From Roseisolibacter agri (lineage in GTDB: Bacteria; Gemmatimonadota; Gemmatimonadetes; Gemmatimonadales; Gemmatimonadaceae), in the NCBI RefSeq assembly GCF_030159095.1, contig NZ_BRXS01000004.1, forward strand, positions 1 to 64,000: a DNA stretch of 64,000 bases. Reading direction: 5' to 3'. Below are positions 47,428 to 58,300 of this stretch, in pieces. Numbering within the stretch: the first letter of the stretch is position 1; each line of letters starts with the position of its first letter. The notes below the pieces were generated by a model. It did no database searches, had not been told where the DNA came from, and worked only from the letters and a program-made list of their open reading frames with translations. A program made the position numbers and the translations under genes.

Positions 47428-50400
47428 ATGAGACGTGTAATGCAGTGGCTGTTCGGGCTGCTGGTGGTCGGCGCTGCGCCGCTCTCCGCCCAGCAGACCG
47501 GCGTCATCTCGGGACGCGTGACCGACGCTGCCAGCGCCGCGCCCGTCCCGTCGGCGCAGGTGCAGGTCGTCGGCACCAACCTCGGCGCACTGACCGACGC
47601 GCAGGGGCGCTACACGATCCGCGCGGTCCCGGCGCGCGCCGTCACCGTGCGCGTGCTGCGCGTCGGCTACCAGGAGCAGTCGCGGCCGGCGACGGTCGGC
47701 GCGGGGGCCACGCTGACCGTCGACATCGCGCTGCGGCAGGCATCGGTCAGCCTGACGCCGGTCGTGACCACGGCCACGGGAGAGATCCGGCGCGTCGAGA
47801 TCGGCAACGCCGTCGCGACGATCGACGCGGCGAAGGTGGCCGAGACGGCGCCGATCTCCAGCCTGTCCGACATGCTCAACTCGCGCGCGCCCGGCGTGTC
47901 GGTGCAGAGCGGGACGCAGGCGGGGACCGGTGCCCGCGTCCGCATCCGCGGCAACAACAGCCTGTCGCTGAACAACGACCCGATCTACGTCATCGACGGC
48001 GTCCGGATGACGAGCAACCAGGGGAGCATCAGCTTCGGCACGAACGGCAACAACCCGAGCCGGGTGCAGGACCTCAACCCGGACGAGGTCGAGAACATCG
48101 AGATCGTGAAGGGGCCGTCGGCGGCGACGCTCTACGGCACCGACGCGGCCAACGGCGTCATCGTCATCACCACGAAGAAGGGCCGCGCCGGCGCGCCGCG
48201 GTGGACGGTGTACGGCGAGGGGGGCCTGATCAAGGACCTGAACAACTACACCACGAACTACACGATCGCCGGCCACTCGCCGGGCTCGACGGCGTACCGT
48301 GAGTGCGCCCTGCCGCTCATCTCGGCGGGGACGTGCATCATGGACAGCGTCCGCGTGTACAGCCCGCTGCACGATCCCGACGCGACGCCGCTCGGCACCG
48401 GTCATCGGAGCCAGGTCGGCGGCCAGGTGTCCGGCGGCAGCGAGATGGTCCGCTACTTCATCTCGGCAGAGCGCGAGGACGAGACCGGGCTGCTCGAGCT
48501 GCCGGACTTCGAGCGCCGCCGCATCGACTCGATCGGCGCGACGCTGCACGAGTGGACCGAGCGTCCGAACGTGCTCGGGAAGAACAGCGTCCGCACGAAC
48601 CTGAACGCCGCGCTGACGCCGAAGCTCGACGTCGGGCTGAACGTCGGGTTCGTGAACAGCCAGGCGCGCTTCTCGCTCGAGTCGAACGCGACCGCCGGGC
48701 TCGGGTCGCACCTGTTCGGTGGTCCGGGCTACAAGAACAACGGCACCATCTCGACCAGCGGCAACATCCCCGTGCCGGCCGGCACGCCGCTGAACGGCTA
48801 CCGCGCGTGGACGCCGGCGTTCTCGTGGGCCGAGAAGCGCGGGCAGGAGATCAATCGCCTGATCGGCGCGGCGAACATCCAGTTCCGGCCGACGACCTGG
48901 CTCTCCACGCGGGCGAACATCGGCAACGACTTCACGGCGCGCACCGACGAGAACATCCGGTACCGCGGCGACGGGCCGCCGATCACCGCGATCTACCGCG
49001 ACGGCTTCAAGGGGAACGCGCGCACGAGCCTGCGCAACCTCTCCGCCGACCTGGCGGCGACCGCGTCGGCGAACCTGACGTCGTGGGCGAACTCGAAGAC
49101 GACGCTCGGCACGCAGTACGTCAACTACAAGCTGGACCAGAACAGCGCGACCGGCACCCAGCTCTCGCCGGGCGGCCAGACGGCAGGCTCCGGCGCGACG
49201 CCGAACGCCACGGAAGCCACGACGATCCAGAAGACGCTCGGCATCTTCCTCGAGGAGGCCGTGGCGATCCGTGAGCGGCTGTTCCTGACGGCTGCCGTGC
49301 GCACGGACCAGAACAGCGCGTTCGGGACGAACTTCCAGCGCGTCTTCTATCCGAAGGCGAGCGTGTCGTGGATCCTCTCCGACGAGTCGTTCTTCCCGCA
49401 GATCGACTTCATGGACCTGTTCCGGATCCGCGCCGCGTACGGCGCCTCCGGCGTGCAGCCTGGGTCGAACGACGCGCTGCGCACGTTCGCGACGCAGACG
49501 CCGAACGTCCGCCTCGTCGACCAGCCCGGCCTCACCTACGACGCCGTCGGCAACACGAACCTGCGCCCCGAGCGGACCAGCGAGTTCGAGGGCGGGTTCG
49601 AGGCGCGCCTCTTCAACAGCCGCGCGACGATCGACCTGACGTACTACCGGAAGCGCACCAAGGACGCGCTCATCGACGCCATCGTCCCGCCGTCGGTCGG
49701 CGCGGCGGCGGACGTGCGCCAGAACCTCGGCGCGGTGCGCAACAGCGGCTGGGAGATGCTGCTGACGGGCCAGCTGATCGACCGCCGCGCGGTGGCGTTC
49801 GACATCACGCTGAACGGCTCGATCAACGACAACGAGCTGGTGAGCCTCGGGAACACGCCGCCGCAGATCGGCACGTCCACGCGCGCGGTGGAGGGCTACC
49901 CGCTGTTCGGCTTCTGGGCGCAGCCGATCACCGGCTGGGACGACAAGAACAAGGACGGCATCCTCACGTACAACGCGAACCCGGCGCTCAACGAGGTGTT
50001 CGTCGGCGACTCGGCGATCTTCCGCGCCTACAGCTCGCCGCGCTACATGGCGACGCTGACGCCCGGGCTCGACCTGTTCAACCGGCGCTTCCGCCTGCAG
50101 GGGCTGTTCGACTACCGCGGTGGGAACCGGTACTACAACAACACCGAGCGCATCCGGTGCGTCAGCCGCCAGAACTGCAACGGCCTGATGAACCCGAAGG
50201 CGTCGTTCGAGGAGCAGGCGATGGTCGTCGCGACGCGCGACCACCCGTCGAAGACGCTCGACGGCTTCTACCAGCCCGGCGCGTTCGTCAAGCTGCGCGA
50301 GGTCGCGGCGACCTTCACGGCCTCCCCGGAGTTCGCCCGTCGCTTCGTCCGTGGGCGCACGTTCAGCGTCACCGCCTCGGGGCGTAACCTGGCCCTGTGG

Positions 50401-50529
50401 ACGAACTACCGTGGTGCCGATCCGGAGACCGACTACACGGCGAGCGAGGCGGGCGAGAACACGCCGTCCGACTTCCAGACGGTCGCCCCGCCGAGCTACT
50501 TCGTCATCCGCCTCAACGTCGGCTTCTGA
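47428..50529 (+). CDS. SusC/RagA-type TonB-dependent outer membrane receptor (pair 2)
   Basis: A 1033-residue SusC-like protein, clearly a homologue of the receptor at 42492. A signal peptide ends around LSAQQ. The plug shows VTTATGEIRRVEIGNAVATIDAAKV, SDMLNSRAPGVSVQSG, RIRGNNSLSLNNDPIYVIDG and NIEIVKGPSAATLYGTDAANGVIVITTKKG, differing in only a few residues from pair 1. The barrel is more divergent, fitting different cargo. It ends VIRLNVGF. The ATG at 47428 has GGAGGA 9 bp before it. The next gene is its SusD partner, 26 bp away. Confidence 0.93.
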   Translation: MRRVMQWLFGLLVVGAAPLSAQQTGVISGRVTDAASAAPVPSAQVQVVGTNLGALTDAQGRYTIRAVPARAVTVRVLRVGYQEQSRPATVGAGATLTVDIALRQASVSLTPVVTTATGEIRRVEIGNAVATIDAAKVAETAPISSLSDMLNSRAPGVSVQSGTQAGTGARVRIRGNNSLSLNNDPIYVIDGVRMTSNQGSISFGTNGNNPSRVQDLNPDEVENIEIVKGPSAATLYGTDAANGVIVITTKKGRAGAPRWTVYGEGGLIKDLNNYTTNYTIAGHSPGSTAYRECALPLISAGTCIMDSVRVYSPLHDPDATPLGTGHRSQVGGQVSGGSEMVRYFISAEREDETGLLELPDFERRRIDSIGATLHEWTERPNVLGKNSVRTNLNAALTPKLDVGLNVGFVNSQARFSLESNATAGLGSHLFGGPGYKNNGTISTSGNIPVPAGTPLNGYRAWTPAFSWAEKRGQEINRLIGAANIQFRPTTWLSTRANIGNDFTARTDENIRYRGDGPPITAIYRDGFKGNARTSLRNLSADLAATASANLTSWANSKTTLGTQYVNYKLDQNSATGTQLSPGGQTAGSGATPNATEATTIQKTLGIFLEEAVAIRERLFLTAAVRTDQNSAFGTNFQRVFYPKASVSWILSDESFFPQIDFMDLFRIRAAYGASGVQPGSNDALRTFATQTPNVRLVDQPGLTYDAVGNTNLRPERTSEFEGGFEARLFNSRATIDLTYYRKRTKDALIDAIVPPSVGAAADVRQNLGAVRNSGWEMLLTGQLIDRRAVAFDITLNGSINDNELVSLGNTPPQIGTSTRAVEGYPLFGFWAQPITGWDDKNKDGILTYNANPALNEVFVGDSAIFRAYSSPRYMATLTPGLDLFNRRFRLQGLFDYRGGNRYYNNTERIRCVSRQNCNGLMNPKASFEEQAMVVATRDHPSKTLDGFYQPGAFVKLREVAATFTASPEFARRFVRGRTFSVTASGRNLALWTNYRGADPETDYTASEAGENTPSDFQTVAPPSYFVIRLNVGF

Positions 50530-50555
50530 CGCCGAATCGTAAGGAGCCCAACGAG

Positions 50556-52007
50556 ATGAGATCTATTTTCAACGGGCGCCGTCGGCGCGCGACCGCCACG
50601 CTGACGGCGGTCGCGGCCGCGACGGTCCTGCACGGCTGCAGCGACACGGCCGACACGCTGCTCGAGGCGATCGACCCCGACGTCATCAACCCGGCCGCCA
50701 CGCAGTCGTCGGAAGGCGCGCAGGCGCTCTACATCGGGTCGTTCCACCGGCTGCGCGTCGCCCTCCTCGGCAACACCGACACGAGCGGCGACTACGTGTG
50801 GAGCGGCCTCCTCGCCGACGAGTGGTCGACCAGCTCGACGTTCATCCAGAACGACGAGTTCGACCAGCGGAAGATCGTCGACAACAACTCGGCGGCGACG
50901 GCTCTCTACCGGAACCTCAACCGCGTCCGCACGGCCGCCAACCAGGCGATCCCCGTGCTGCGCGAGTTCCGGCCGGCGGAGCAGTGGAAGATCGCCGAGA
51001 TGTACCTGCACCGCGGGCTGGCCGAGATGCAGATGGCGCAGGACTTCTGCAACGGGATGCCGATCAGCGACGGCACGCTCCCCGAGTACGTCGAGGGCCT
51101 CGGCCAGCCGCAGTCCGTGGCCCAGGTGTTCCAGCGCGCCGTCGCGTCGTTCGACTCGGCGCTCGCGCTGGCGTCGGGTACCGACGCGAACAACCTGCTC
51201 GTGGCGCGCGGGGCGCGCGTCGGGAAGGCGCGCGCGCTCCTCGGCCTCGGCAACGACAAGGCTGCCGAGGCGGCGGCGCTCGTCACCGCGGCCAACGTGC
51301 CGACGAACTACGCGTACGAGCAGACGTTCACGCTGACGGCGGGCACGAACAACATCTGGGGGCAGAACGCGAGCAGCCGCCGCTTCACCGTCGGCGACAG
51401 CCTCGAGGGCAATGCGCGGAACCTGCGCGTGGCCAACGCCATCCCGTTCTTCTCGGCGCGCGACCCGCGGCTCCCGGTGGTGTACACGGTCTCCTCGAAC
51501 GGGCGCGACACCACCAAGGCGCAGGACGGCTTCACCTTCTCGCGGACGACCAACCTGTACGGGCAGCTCACGACCGTGCACCTGCTGAGCGGGCTCGACG
51601 CGCGACTGGTCGAGGCTGAGGCGCGACTGATCGCGAACGATTTCGCGGGGATGACGACGATCCTCAACGCCCTCCGCGCGGCGCCGCCGCAGTATGGCGC
51701 GTTCGGTCAGCAGGGCGGGCCGGCGGCGCTCACGGCCGCACAGCTGCCGCCGCTCACGGCGCCGACCACCCGCGACGCCGCCATCGATCTGTACTTCCGC
51801 GAGAAGGCGTTCTGGACGTTCAGCCGCGGCCAGCGGCTGGGCGACCTGCGTCGGCTCATCCGCTTCTACGGGCGCACGGCGGCGAACACGTTCCCGACGG
51901 GCACGCACTACCGCGGCGGCGTGTACGGGACCGACGTCAACATCCCGATCACGACGCAGGAGCTGACGAACCCGAACTTCAAGGGCTGCACCGACCGCAA
52001 CGCCTGA
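50556..52007 (+). CDS. SusD/RagB-like lipoprotein (pair 2)
   Basis: A 483-residue SusD-type lipoprotein. The leader ends at VLHGC, a lipobox with an unusual His at -2. Family features include AIDPDVINPAATQSSEGAQALYIGSF near the N-terminus, and AAIDLYFREKAFWTFSRGQRLGDLRRLIRFYGR. The C-terminal NPNFKGCTDRNA is almost the same as in the pair-1 protein. AAGGAG lies 9 bp before the ATG at 50556, a good ribosome-binding site. The cargo is unknown. Confidence 0.9.
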   Translation: MRSIFNGRRRRATATLTAVAAATVLHGCSDTADTLLEAIDPDVINPAATQSSEGAQALYIGSFHRLRVALLGNTDTSGDYVWSGLLADEWSTSSTFIQNDEFDQRKIVDNNSAATALYRNLNRVRTAANQAIPVLREFRPAEQWKIAEMYLHRGLAEMQMAQDFCNGMPISDGTLPEYVEGLGQPQSVAQVFQRAVASFDSALALASGTDANNLLVARGARVGKARALLGLGNDKAAEAAALVTAANVPTNYAYEQTFTLTAGTNNIWGQNASSRRFTVGDSLEGNARNLRVANAIPFFSARDPRLPVVYTVSSNGRDTTKAQDGFTFSRTTNLYGQLTTVHLLSGLDARLVEAEARLIANDFAGMTTILNALRAAPPQYGAFGQQGGPAALTAAQLPPLTAPTTRDAAIDLYFREKAFWTFSRGQRLGDLRRLIRFYGRTAANTFPTGTHYRGGVYGTDVNIPITTQELTNPNFKGCTDRNA

Positions 52008-52042
52008 CGGCAGTGAGCCCGCGCGCCCGGCGCGCGGGAAGC

Positions 52043-52079
52043 GACGGGGAGGGCGCACACGACGTGCGCCCTCCCCGTC
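52043..52079 (+). terminator. Terminator after SusD pair 2
   Basis: A perfect 16-bp inverted repeat, GACGGGGAGGGCGCAC (52043-52058) and GTGCGCCCTCCCCGTC (52064-52079), loop ACGAC, 35 bp after the stop codon. Followed by GCGCGTTCGG. Confidence 0.8.
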
Positions 52080-52199
52080 GCGCGTTCGGGCCGATCGTCG
52101 CCGCGGACCGCGCACCCCGCGGGTCGCACGGCCCTTGCACGAGCGCACGGCGCGTCGCCCCACGATCCGCGGACGGCGTACCGACCCGCGTTCCACACC

Positions 52200-52943
52200 A
52201 TGCCCGATCGCACGTCCCGCTTCACGGCCGCCGCCGCCGTGCTGCTCGCGCTCGTCGCCGGCGACCCCCTCGGCGCGCAGCTGCCCGGCATTCCCACGGC
52301 GCCGGGCGCCTTCATCCGCCCCGGCGTCGCGCTGGCGGCCAACCTCGGCTTCGAGCAGCGCGCCATCCTCGAGGTGGGCGCGGGAGGCACCAGCCGGCGC
52401 ACGCGCGCGACGTACGGGGGCGCGGCGGCGTTCGCGCCCGCGGCCGGGCGCTGGCAGCTCGCCGGCGGCTTCGCGGCGCAGACGTGGGGGGACGGCTACC
52501 GCGATCCGGCGACTGCCTTCGGCGGGCGCGCGTCCTGGGCCGTCGTGCGCGGCGCGCGGCTTGGCGTCGCGGCGATCGGCGGCATCGGCTTCGCCCGCGC
52601 CCGGCTCGACGCACCCGCGGACCCGGCGGTCGCCGACAGCGACGACGTGGTCCTCATGCGGCAGGTGCCGCTGGGCGCCGCGGTCGGGGTGCGCGGCGCG
52701 TTCGGCGCCCGGGCGTGGGCGCTCTCGCTGGCGCCGCAGTACGTCTGGTACCGGCTCTCGTACGGCGAGGACGCGGTGAGCGCCTCGCGCGCCCGCGTCG
52801 GCGTCGTGGCCGAGGCGGCCCTCACGCCGCGGCTCGGTGTGTCCCTAGCTTTGGAGGACGGCGCGCGCGCGGCCGGTGGCGAGCCGGGGCCGCGCGGCAC
52901 CACCGTCGGCGTCGCGGTGTCGTTCGCGCTGGGCGGACGCTAG
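52200..52943 (+). CDS. Predicted exported beta-barrel-like protein, function unknown
   Basis: A 247-residue protein with a signal peptide (AAAAVLLALVAGDPLGAQ). The mature part alternates hydrophobic and polar residues with glycines (LGFEQRAILEVGAGGTSRR, WQLAGGFAAQTWGDGYRD, AFGARAWALSLAPQYVWYR, GTTVGVAVSFALGGR), as in small outer-membrane beta-barrels. The end VSFALGGR is less typical since it lacks a terminal aromatic residue. I recognise no family. It is isolated: terminator before it, and about 146 bp before the next gene. Confidence 0.6.
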   Translation: MPDRTSRFTAAAAVLLALVAGDPLGAQLPGIPTAPGAFIRPGVALAANLGFEQRAILEVGAGGTSRRTRATYGGAAAFAPAAGRWQLAGGFAAQTWGDGYRDPATAFGGRASWAVVRGARLGVAAIGGIGFARARLDAPADPAVADSDDVVLMRQVPLGAAVGVRGAFGARAWALSLAPQYVWYRLSYGEDAVSASRARVGVVAEAALTPRLGVSLALEDGARAAGGEPGPRGTTVGVAVSFALGGR

Positions 52944-53089
52944 CGCGCGGGCGCGCGCCGGCGCGCGAGCGCGCGGACCCGACGCACGTCACGTCGCGTC
53001 CGCGCGCGCCCGATCAGGTTGCACGGCCTCCTGCGCCACCCGCGACGCGGGGGCGCGTTTCCGTATCCTCACGTTCACCGCACCACGCC

Positions 53090-53806
53090 ATGTCCGTTCG
53101 TCCTCCGTCGTCCGTCCCCGCGTCCCGCCGCCGTGGCGGCGTCGCCGTGCTGGCTGCCCTCGCGGCGCTCGTCGCGTCGCCCGCCGCGCGCACGGCGGCC
53201 GCGCAGAGCTGGTTCACGCCGTCGTTCCAGCCGCCGCAGGTCTCGACGCGCGACTTCACGCTGGGGGTGTCCGCCAACGCCGGCACGGCGGCGCTCTTCC
53301 AGTGGCGCGAGGGGATCGACGCGAACTCGCACTTCGGGCTCGAGGGCGGGCTCGTGGACTCGGACGGCAGCGGCGGCACGAAGCTGCTGGTGGGCGGCTC
53401 GTACGCGTACCAGCTGACGCGCGCGACGGCCGACCAGCCGCTCGCGCTCCTGTTCACGGCGGGTGCGGGGCTGGCGGTCGGTGACGGGCCGGACCTGTTC
53501 CGCATCCCGGTCGGCGTCTCGGTCGGCCACCGCTTCGCCCTCGACGGCGGCATGGCGATCACGCCGTACGTGCATCCGCGCCTGTCGCTCGACCTGGTGA
53601 CGGGCGTGGACGACGACGCCGACAACACCGACCTGTCGATCGACTTCGACATCGGCGCCAGCTTCGAGATCACGCGGCAGCTCGCGCTGCGCGGCAGCCT
53701 GGTCGTGAGCGGCGGCCGCTTCTCGGACGACGTGGGCTTCGGGCTGGGCCTGACGATCACGCCGCAGGGCCTCCGCAGCGCCGGGCTGCGCACCGCGCGC
53801 CGCTGA
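53090..53806 (+). CDS. Predicted outer-membrane beta-barrel protein, function unknown
   Basis: A 238-residue exported protein. The signal peptide is VAVLAALAALVASPAARTAAAQ. The mature part has many aromatic/hydrophobic alternating strands (FTLGVSANAGTAALFQW, LLVGGSYAYQLTRATA, ITPYVHPRLSLDLVTGVDDD, LSIDFDIGASFEITRQLALRGSLVVSGG) and resembles the 8- to 10-stranded barrels found in many Gram-negative genomes. No domain can be named. The same strand continues with the response regulator 131 bp later, but the two are unlikely to be an operon. Confidence 0.6.
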   Translation: MSVRPPSSVPASRRRGGVAVLAALAALVASPAARTAAAQSWFTPSFQPPQVSTRDFTLGVSANAGTAALFQWREGIDANSHFGLEGGLVDSDGSGGTKLLVGGSYAYQLTRATADQPLALLFTAGAGLAVGDGPDLFRIPVGVSVGHRFALDGGMAITPYVHPRLSLDLVTGVDDDADNTDLSIDFDIGASFEITRQLALRGSLVVSGGRFSDDVGFGLGLTITPQGLRSAGLRTARR

Positions 53807-53937
53807 GACACAGCCTTCGCGGCGTCACCGGCCATCGCGCCCGCGCGGGCCGTCGTCGCGCCGGGGGATGGCGTACTCCTTGCCCCGGTCGCGGTCGGCG
53901 GCCCTCCGCCCGTCCCACTCCTCAGCCGCCTCGTCCG

Positions 53938-54339
53938 ATGTCCGACGCTGCGCCACGTCCGCCGATCCTGGTCGTGGACGACAACCACGACAACACGGAG
54001 ATCATCGCGCGCTACCTCGGCGTGCGTGGATATCCGATCACCGTCGCGCACTCGGGCGACGAGGCGCTGGCGCTGTTCGAGCAGGTGCGGCCGTCGCTCG
54101 TGCTGCTGGACGTGATGATGCCGGGGCGCGACGGCTGGGACGTCTGCCGGCTGATGAAGCAGCATCCCGTGCTCGGCCGCCGCGTGCGGGTCATCATGGT
54201 GACCGCGCTGGACGAGTGGGACGACAAGCGGCAGGCGATCCAGACCGGGGCGGACGACTACGTCACCAAGCCGTTCGACCTGCCGGGGCTGGCGGCGAAG
54301 GTGGAGCGGAACGCCGCGCTGGTGGCGGCCGCGAGCTGA
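53938..54339 (+). CDS. Single-domain response regulator (CheY-like receiver)
   Basis: A 133-residue receiver domain with no output domain. The acidic pocket is VVDDN (~12-16), the phosphorylation site is LVLLDVMMPGRDGWD (Asp ~60), and the conserved switch residues are MVTALDE and TKPFD (Lys ~111). It must act through protein contacts, as CheY or Spo0F types do. No histidine kinase is encoded nearby. A hairpin terminator follows at 54373. Confidence 0.9.
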   Translation: MSDAAPRPPILVVDDNHDNTEIIARYLGVRGYPITVAHSGDEALALFEQVRPSLVLLDVMMPGRDGWDVCRLMKQHPVLGRRVRVIMVTALDEWDDKRQAIQTGADDYVTKPFDLPGLAAKVERNAALVAAAS

Positions 54340-54372
54340 CCCCCACGTCGCGCGGCGTCGCAGAACGGGGCA

Positions 54373-54408
54373 GGGCCGGTGCGCGCGGGTGCGCGCACCG
54401 GCCCTTTT
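54373..54408 (+). terminator. Terminator after the response regulator
   Basis: A perfect 14-bp hairpin, GGGCCGGTGCGCGC and GCGCGCACCGGCCC with loop GGGT, followed by TTTT. One of the few in this window with a T run. Confidence 0.85.
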
Positions 54409-55309
54409 CGCGTGCCGGACTCCGGTCGATCCGGGGCGGCTGTGACGGTCCGGACGCCGCTGTCGACTCCGCCGCGCCGCCTGTTTCGGACGGCAAGGCC
54501 GCAGGGGTGAGCCGCAGCAGGGCGGGGCAGGCCGTGGTGGAAGCGTGACGAGAACGTATGACGACTTGCCAACCGCTGTTCCGCGACTAATGTGACCCCG
54601 GCGCGCATGCGCGGGTCTGCACCCCCGGCGACCCACATGCCCGACCGCCGTCCGTCCGCCCTCCCGACGCCGGCGTCGACCGCACCCTCGTCATTCCGCT
54701 CGTTCGGCTGCGACCCATCGGGGGCGCGCCGCGGGCATTCGTTCAGGTAGTGATCCGTCCTCCTCGATCCTTCGCGATCGAGCGACGGGTGGTCCGATAG
54801 AGCGCGATCGCCATTCGCACGCCGCGAGGTGCCCACTTGTGGGCGCGCTACGCGGGGCGTGTGGACGCGCACGCACACACCCTGAACACCGAGGTGCCGC
54901 AGTGCGGCCCCGCGGTCGTCTGGTCCATCGTCGCGCGTCGCGCGGCGGGATCCGCGCCGCGTGCCGCCGTCGTGAATGCTCGTTCCGTCCGCTGTGCGTC
55001 CCGCGCGACCGGTGCTGGCTCTCCCGGTCGGTGGGTGCTCGAGACGTCGCGGCCCGCGAGGACGCCGCCGGGGCTCCCCAACGCCCCGCGCACGACCGGT
55101 TCGACACACGGTTCGACACCGGTCTCCCGCCTACGGTTGCCTCGACGTTCGAGTTTCACGCTGGCTCCGGGGAGCGCCCCCATCTCGCTCCCGATCGCCG
55201 GCCGTCGCGGGTTCGCGGTCCCGCGTCACTCCGAGCTCGTCGCCCTTCCCCGGGGCGGCGCCCCAACCGCCGTTCGTTTCGTCGAACCCTCAGGCCCCGA
55301 GGATCCCCC
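54409..55309. other. 900-bp non-coding leader region of the third SusC gene
   Basis: No gene can be supported here. A loose promoter, TTGCCA (54566-54571) with TAATGT (54588-54593) spaced 16 bp, would produce an untranslated leader of about 700 nt. A hairpin with arms CTCGATC and GATCGAG lies at 54763-54782. A 12-nt direct repeat CGGTTCGACAC(A/C) occurs twice at 55097 and 55109, flanked by ACCGGT-type half-sites. The coding start is preceded by CGAGGATCCCCC, without a strong ribosome-binding site. Confidence 0.45.
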
Positions 55310-58300
55310 ATGATGAGGACGAGTTGGTCCCGAGGAGTCGTGACGCTCAGTGCAGCGGCATGTCTCCTCACCCTCGCCGCCGGTACCGCGCACGCGCAGG
55401 CAGCAGCCGGCGCCGCGATCGTCACCGGCCGCGTGACCACCGAGGATGGCACGCCGCTCCAGGGCGCCAACGTTTACATCACCGAGATGGCGCTGTCGGT
55501 GGGGACGGGCCCCTCGGGCGTCTACACCATCAACGTCCCGGCGGCGCGCGTCAGCGGGCAGGCGGTCCAGCTCCGGGTGCGCTCGGTCGGCTTCGCGCCG
55601 CAGGCGCGCGCGCTGACCCTCACGGCGGGCACGCAGACGGTCAACTTCTCGCTCAAGCGCGACGCCCTCCGCCTGACCGAGGTCGTCGTCACGGGCGTCT
55701 CCGAGGCCACGGAGCAGGTCCGCACGCCGTTCACCGTGCAGCGCGTCGACACCGCGCAGATGCCGGTCGTCGGCCAGAGCGCGATCTCGCAGCTGCAGGG
55801 CAAGGTGCCGGGCGCGAACATCGTCGCCAACACGGGCCGCCCCGGCGCCGCCCCGGTCGTGCTGATGCGCGGCCCGACGTCGATCAACGCCTCCGGCCGC
55901 AGCCAGCAGCCGCTCTACATCGTCGACGGCATCCAGCTCAACGGCTCCATCGCCGACATCAACCCGGCGGACATCGAGTCGGTCGAGATCGTGAAGGGTG
56001 CCGCGGCCGCGAACCTGTACGGCGCGCGCGCCGGCTCGGGCGTCATCAACATCACGACCAAGAGCGGCAAGAACGCCCGCGACGGCATCAAGTTCGGCTT
56101 CCGCACGGAGCTCGGCGCCGGCGAGATCCCGCGCGAGTTCTCGATCGCCAAGCGCCACAACCTGGCGATGGATCCGTCGTCGACGCTCTTCTGCTCGCGC
56201 GTCACGACCAACGGCTCGTCGTGCACGCAGCTGATCGACCTCGAGAAGGAGGTCCAGCGCGTCAACGAGGTGGCCGCGCCCAGCTCGCTCACGCCGCAGC
56301 TGTTCCTCAACGACGGCGGCATCGGCCTCACGCCGAGCTTCGGCATCCTGAGCGGCCAGTTCCAGACGAACCGCTGGAACGTCACGCGCAACGTCTTTGA
56401 CGACTTCGTGACGCCGAACGCGTTCGCGAACACGAACGTCGACGTCCGCGGCCGCATCAACAACACGGGCGTGTACGGCAGCGTCGCGAACCTGACCAAC
56501 CAGGGCTCGCTCCGCTACCTCGGCGGCTACTACCGCAACTCGGTCCGCGCCAACATCGACCAGCGGTGGCGCGACAACCTGAGCCTCGCGCTGCAGACGT
56601 TCTACAGCACGCAGCGCTCGCAGGGCGACAACCAGGACTTCGGCGGCGGCAACGGCTTCTTCCGCATCACGCGCATGCCGGCGTTCGCGCAGCTGACGCA
56701 GCGCGACGCGCTCGGCCGCCTCTACATCCGCACGGCGATCACGCAGCAGGGCGAGCAGAACGGCAACCCGCTCTACGACTTCGAGAACGCCAGCCAGACG
56801 TCCAAGGGCTCGCGCTTCCTCGGCGGCGCGACGCTCAAGTACGATCCGGTCGAGTGGGCGACGCTGGAGGGCAACTTCAGCTACGACCGCAACGTCGGCG
56901 ACGCGGCGCAGGTCAACGACCTGGGCTTCCGCACCACGCTGCCCGGCCCCGCGAACCTCGGCTCGCTCGGCATGTCGTCCGGTGACGACCAGTCGATGAA
57001 CTCGAGCGTCACGGGCACCGTGCGCAAGGCGTTCGGCGACCTGCGCACGTCGTTCAGCGCGCGCTACCTCTACGAGCAGCAGTACTCGACGGGCCTGAGC
57101 CTGAGCGGCAGCAACCTGGTCGTGCCGGGCCTCATCACGGCGGCCGCGGTCACCGACCAGAACTCGAAGGGCATCGGCTACGGCGAGTCGATCGTGCGCG
57201 GCCAGGCCGTCATGGGGTCGCTGCAGCTCGACTTCAAGGACCGCTACCTCCTGCAGGCGAACCTGCGCCGCGACGGCAGCTCGCTCTTCGGCGCCGACCA
57301 GCGCTGGGCGAACTTCCCCGGCGTGTCCGGCAGCTGGATCGTGTCGCGCGAGCCGTGGTGGTTCGCGGAGAACGCCCTGTCGCTGTTCAAGCTGCGCGCG
57401 GCCTACGGCCAGACGGGCCAGCGCCCGCGCTTCGACGCGCAGTACGCGACGTTCTCGATCGGCGCCGGCGGCGTGCTCTCCCCGACCACGCTCGGCAACC
57501 CGAACCTGAAGCCCGAGGTCCGCGCCGAGACCGAGGTGGGCATCGACCTCGAGTTCTTCAGCAAGGTCGGCCTGAACCTGACGTACGCGGTGAACAACAT
57601 CACCGACCAGATCCTGCCGGTGCCGCTCACCACGGCGACGGGCTTCACGACCCAGTGGCAGAACGCGGGCACGCTGCAGAACAAGTCGTTCGAGGCGTCG
57701 CTCGACATCCCGTGGGTGAACCGCTCGAACTTCACGTGGTCGTCGCGCGTGATCTACGACCGGCTGCAGTCGAAGATCACGAAGCTCGGCGTCGCGCCGT
57801 TCACGGGCGGCCCGGGCCAGCAGGGCACCGAGGTGATGTTCAAGTTCGCCGAGGGCGAGCGCCTGGGCACGATCTACGGGCGCGACTTCGTGCGGAACTG
57901 CAACCAGCTGCCCGCGCCGTTCAACACGCAGTGCGGCGCCGGCCAGCCGTACCAGAAGAACGACGAGGGCTACATCGTGTGGGTCGGCGCCGGCAACACG
58001 CCGGGTGACGGCATCACGAAGAACCTCTGGCGCGCGCAGCTCCCGGGCGCGCAGGCGCCGTGGGGCAACATCCCGGGCACGGGCTCGACGTACCGCCTGA
58101 GCTGGGGCATGCCGATCCTGCTCCGTGACTCGGTCGGCGCGCCGGCCATCCTGCCGCTCGGCCAGACGCTGCCGAAGTACCGCTTCGGCATCACGCAGAA
58201 CGTCCGCTACGGCAAGCTGACGCTGTACGGCCTGCTCGACGCGTCGATGGGCACGAGCATCTGGAACCAGGGCTATCACTGGTCGCTCGGCGACCTGCTC

